Assembly (NCBI GenBank): GCA_026391975.1 | Contig: JAPLDB010000012.1 | Coordinates: 1-32,490 of the forward strand | Reading direction: 5' to 3' | Origin: Bacteroidota bacterium | GTDB taxonomy: Bacteria; Bacteroidota; Bacteroidia; AKYH767-A; 2013-40CM-41-45 | DNA: 32,490 bases | Part shown: positions 30,739-32,490 of the stretch, piece by piece | Numbering within the stretch: position 1 is the stretch's first letter | Layout: the number at the start of each line of letters is the position of its first letter | Made by a program: the position numbers and the translations under genes | Notes under the pieces: model-generated | What the model saw: only the letters and a program-made list of their open reading frames with translations | What the model was told of the DNA's origin: nothing | Databases searched by the model: none

Positions 30739-32136
30739 TTATTGCACTACAAGTTTTTGAACCGCACTCCCTTTTTCACTCTGCACTTTTACAAAATAAA
30801 TTCCCGGTGCCCATGCGGAAACATCCACGCTGATTTCTGATTTTTGATTCTTGGTTTTTGACGGAGAAGCCGAATAAATTTTTTCTCCGAGAAGATTGTA
30901 TACTTCTATTTGTGCGCTTTGAAGTTGTGGGGTGGTATTGATGGTGAAGGAGAAGGTGGTGGGGTTGGGAGAGATTTGAAAAATATATTCCTGTTGATAT
31001 TCTGTTGTGAGAGTTTGTATTGCGCAAAGACCAGTGACTTGAACAGGTATTAATCTTATGGAGACAGTGCCATCACCAAGTTGACCATTAGCATTCCATC
31101 CACAAGCCCAAACTGTTCCGTCATTCTTCAGAAAGATGGAATGCCCAGCTCCACCTGCCACCGCTATAATACCTGTTGGCGTGTTCACTTGAACCGAAAT
31201 CAATCTGTTAGAATAAGTTCCATCTCCAAGCTGCCCATCATCATTCGACCCGCAAGCCCAAACTGTTCCATCATTCTTCAGAAAAATGGAATGTCCGAAT
31301 CCGCTTGCTATTGCCGTAATTCCAGTGAGTGAAATAACTTGTACGGGAGTGTTTCTATCGATGTTTGTACTGTCCCCAAGTTGGCCATTGTCATTCAATC
31401 CGCAAGCCCAAACCGTCCCGTCATTCTTCAGAAAAAGCGAATGATAAGATCTAGCTGCCACCGCGATAACACCTGTGAGGGAGTTCACTTGAACAGGAGT
31501 GCTTCTGTTAATGTTTGTGCTATCCCCAAGTTGACCGTTGCTATTCAATCCACAAGCCCAAACAGTGCCGTCATTTTTCAGAAAGAGGGAGTGACCAGAT
31601 CCGGCTGCCACCATGCTAACGTCTGAAAGTCCGTTCACACGCACCGGAGTCAATCTGTTAGTAGTAGTGCTATCCCCCAGTTGACCTTTTTGATTGAGTC
31701 CGCAAGACCAAACTGTCCCATCATTCTTTACAAAAATGGAATGACAATATCCGCCAGCCCCTGCAATAATGCCTGTGATCCCGCTCACTTGTACTGAGGT
31801 TGATTTATCAATGGTGGTGCCATCGCCAAGTTCACCGTAAATATTCCATCCACTAGCCCAAGCCGTGCCGTCATTCTTCAGAAATAGGGAATGAAAATAT
31901 CCCCCTGGCACGGCTATAATTCCTGTGAGCCCGCTCACTTGGACAGGAGCTGTTCTTTGGATGATGGTTCCATCACCAAGTTGCCCATAATTATTTCCTC
32001 CCCAACTCCGTGATGTGCTATCTGAACAAATAGATAAAGAATAAATTCCCCCTGCCGCAATAACCTGTGCAATAGAAATGGTTCGCAGCAAAAGACAAAC
32101 AGAAAAAAGAAATGTAATGAGTAAATATTTTTTCAT
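30739..32136 (-). CDS. Secreted RCC1-repeat beta-propeller protein with T9SS sorting domain
   Basis: From ATG 32136 (MKKYLLITFLFSVCLLLRTI) the protein is 465 residues with a signal peptide ending near SIAQ. An ATG at 32151 is also in frame but coincides with the predicted transcript start. Seven units of about 50 residues follow (about 25-375), each like HSLFLKNDGTVWACGLNxNG followed by QLGDSTNxxRSTPVQV; seven make one closed RCC1 propeller. A type A sorting domain ends the protein (FQISPNPTTFSFTINTTPQL to WAPGIYFVKVQ). The DNA of units 3-7 is highly alike. Bacterial RCC1 proteins are surface or extracellular; the ligand is unknown. Within the sorting domain, TKNQKSEIS is encoded by an ATCAAAAATCAGAAAT word. 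Confidence 0.9.
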   Translation of the reverse strand: MKKYLLITFLFSVCLLLRTISIAQVIAAGGIYSLSICSDSTSRSWGGNNYGQLGDGTIIQRTAPVQVSGLTGIIAVPGGYFHSLFLKNDGTAWASGWNIYGELGDGTTIDKSTSVQVSGITGIIAGAGGYCHSIFVKNDGTVWSCGLNQKGQLGDSTTTNRLTPVRVNGLSDVSMVAAGSGHSLFLKNDGTVWACGLNSNGQLGDSTNINRSTPVQVNSLTGVIAVAARSYHSLFLKNDGTVWACGLNDNGQLGDSTNIDRNTPVQVISLTGITAIASGFGHSIFLKNDGTVWACGSNDDGQLGDGTYSNRLISVQVNTPTGIIAVAGGAGHSIFLKNDGTVWACGWNANGQLGDGTVSIRLIPVQVTGLCAIQTLTTEYQQEYIFQISPNPTTFSFTINTTPQLQSAQIEVYNLLGEKIYSASPSKTKNQKSEISVDVSAWAPGIYFVKVQSEKGSAVQKLVVQ

Positions 32137-32155
32137 CCCAAAATATTTCATCTCT

Positions 32156-32163
32156 CAAATCTA
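32156..32163 (-). promoter_or_regulatory. -7 element ahead of the RCC1 gene
   Basis: TAGATTTG on the minus strand fits TAnnTTTG. A transcript start near 32150 gives a leader of about 13 nt to the ATG at 32136, which is why that start was chosen. Confidence 0.45.
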
Positions 32164-32167
32164 CTAC

Positions 32168-32211
32168 AAAAAAAATTGCGTCCCGCTTATTCATCCGCGA
32201 CACGCAATTTT
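32168..32211 (-). terminator. Rho-independent terminator after the small charged protein gene
   Basis: AAAATTGCGT (32172-32181) and ACGCAATTTT (32202-32211) form a 10-bp stem with a 20-nt loop that can pair further (CCCGC with GCG). On the minus strand it runs into a long T stretch (ACGCAATTTTTTTTTG). It insulates the RCC1 promoter from the upstream gene. Confidence 0.75.
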
Positions 32212-32271
32212 GTCTTCAGTAATTATTTTTCAAAACGCATACGTTAACCCGCCCAGGAAATTAAATTTCGC

Positions 32272-32472
32272 TCACAGATATTTGGCAATGGCTTTATTCT
32301 TCGTTTTCAACACCGAAGGCTTCAGCAGTTCCTTCGACTTGTCTGTTCTACGCTTAGATCGTAACTTCTTACGTTTTTTAAGAAATTCACTGATGGCCTT
32401 TTCTTCTTCCTTAGTGAGAGATTCCTGTCCACCTAAAAAGTCAACTTCGAATTCCGTTTTCTTTGTTTTCAT
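32272..32472 (-). CDS. Small highly charged hypothetical protein
   Basis: A 66-residue protein with ATG at 32472, starting MKTKKTEFEVDFLGGQESLT. It is rich in Lys, Glu and Arg, with a probable helix TKEEEKAISEFLKKRKKL (20-37) and a basic second half (RSKRRTDKSKELLKP). I do not recognise a named family, though the FLGGQESLTKEEEKAISEF pattern looks familiar from small Bacteroidota proteins. No signal peptide or membrane segment. Three nt before its ATG is a TAA in the same frame preceded by codons for YFKS, which may be the end of another gene lying beyond the right edge, so this could be the second gene of an operon such as a toxin-antitoxin pair. A terminator lies 60 nt after the stop. Confidence 0.6.
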   Translation of the reverse strand: MKTKKTEFEVDFLGGQESLTKEEEKAISEFLKKRKKLRSKRRTDKSKELLKPSVLKTKNKAIAKYL

Positions 32473-32490
32473 TTTTTAGCTTTTGAAATA

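Overview
The window is from the chromosome of a member of the Bacteroidota, probably of the Sphingobacteriia/Chitinophagia/Saprospiria side. The reasons are the three proteins with C-terminal type IX secretion (T9SS) sorting domains, the promoters of the TAnnTTTG type with very short leaders, the near absence of Shine-Dalgarno sequences, a dnaA with no dnaN next to it, an EF-P with a PGNLR loop, and many short intergenic word repeats and GC-rich palindromes. The exact genus cannot be told from the sequence.

Layout. 1-4466 (minus strand) is the start of an exopolysaccharide locus, transcribed right to left: a glutamine-dependent asparagine synthase-like amidotransferase, a GT4 glycosyltransferase, a Wza-type export lipoprotein and the N-terminus of a Wzz/Wzc chain-length/tyrosine-kinase protein that runs off the left edge. 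4590-9135 holds housekeeping enzymes: dihydrolipoamide dehydrogenase, a divergent M61 aminopeptidase, RidA and a PabA/TrpG amidotransferase. 9193-14083 (minus) is an envelope operon: a 1189-residue leucine-rich-repeat T9SS protein, a permuted NlpC/P60-type papain-like hydrolase and a small DUF4878-like lipoprotein, followed by a duplicated scrap of that lipoprotein's tail. 14299-14837 is a toxin-antitoxin pair.

14942-20378 is an arginine-centred neighbourhood: arginyl-tRNA synthetase, arginase, a divergent arginine decarboxylase and then elongation factor P. 20531-22621 holds a T9SS gene broken by one in-frame stop, a small TonB-C domain protein and a FAH-family hydrolase. 22763-29329 holds a DEDDh exonuclease, DnaA, a 5'-nucleotidase split over two overlapping genes, a hot-dog thioesterase and a POT peptide transporter. 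29330-29976 is non-coding and carries a 148-bp tandem repeat. The window ends with a crotonase-family enzyme, a seven-repeat RCC1 T9SS protein and a small charged protein.

The most unusual thread is the repeats. Intergenic GC-rich palindromes and short word repeats are abundant, and material of the same kind appears in frame inside lpdA, argS and, less clearly, the sorting domain of the RCC1 protein. This resembles, by analogy only, the palindromic elements that insert in frame into Rickettsia genes. Other points of interest are an EF-P with asparagine at the loop tip that is modified in many other bacteria, ATTCGT word arrays lying in the same orientation ahead of three genes, and the nonsense-interrupted T9SS gene. 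I see no CRISPR array, tRNA, rRNA, transposase or phage gene. A wholly new defence or mobile system is not evident.
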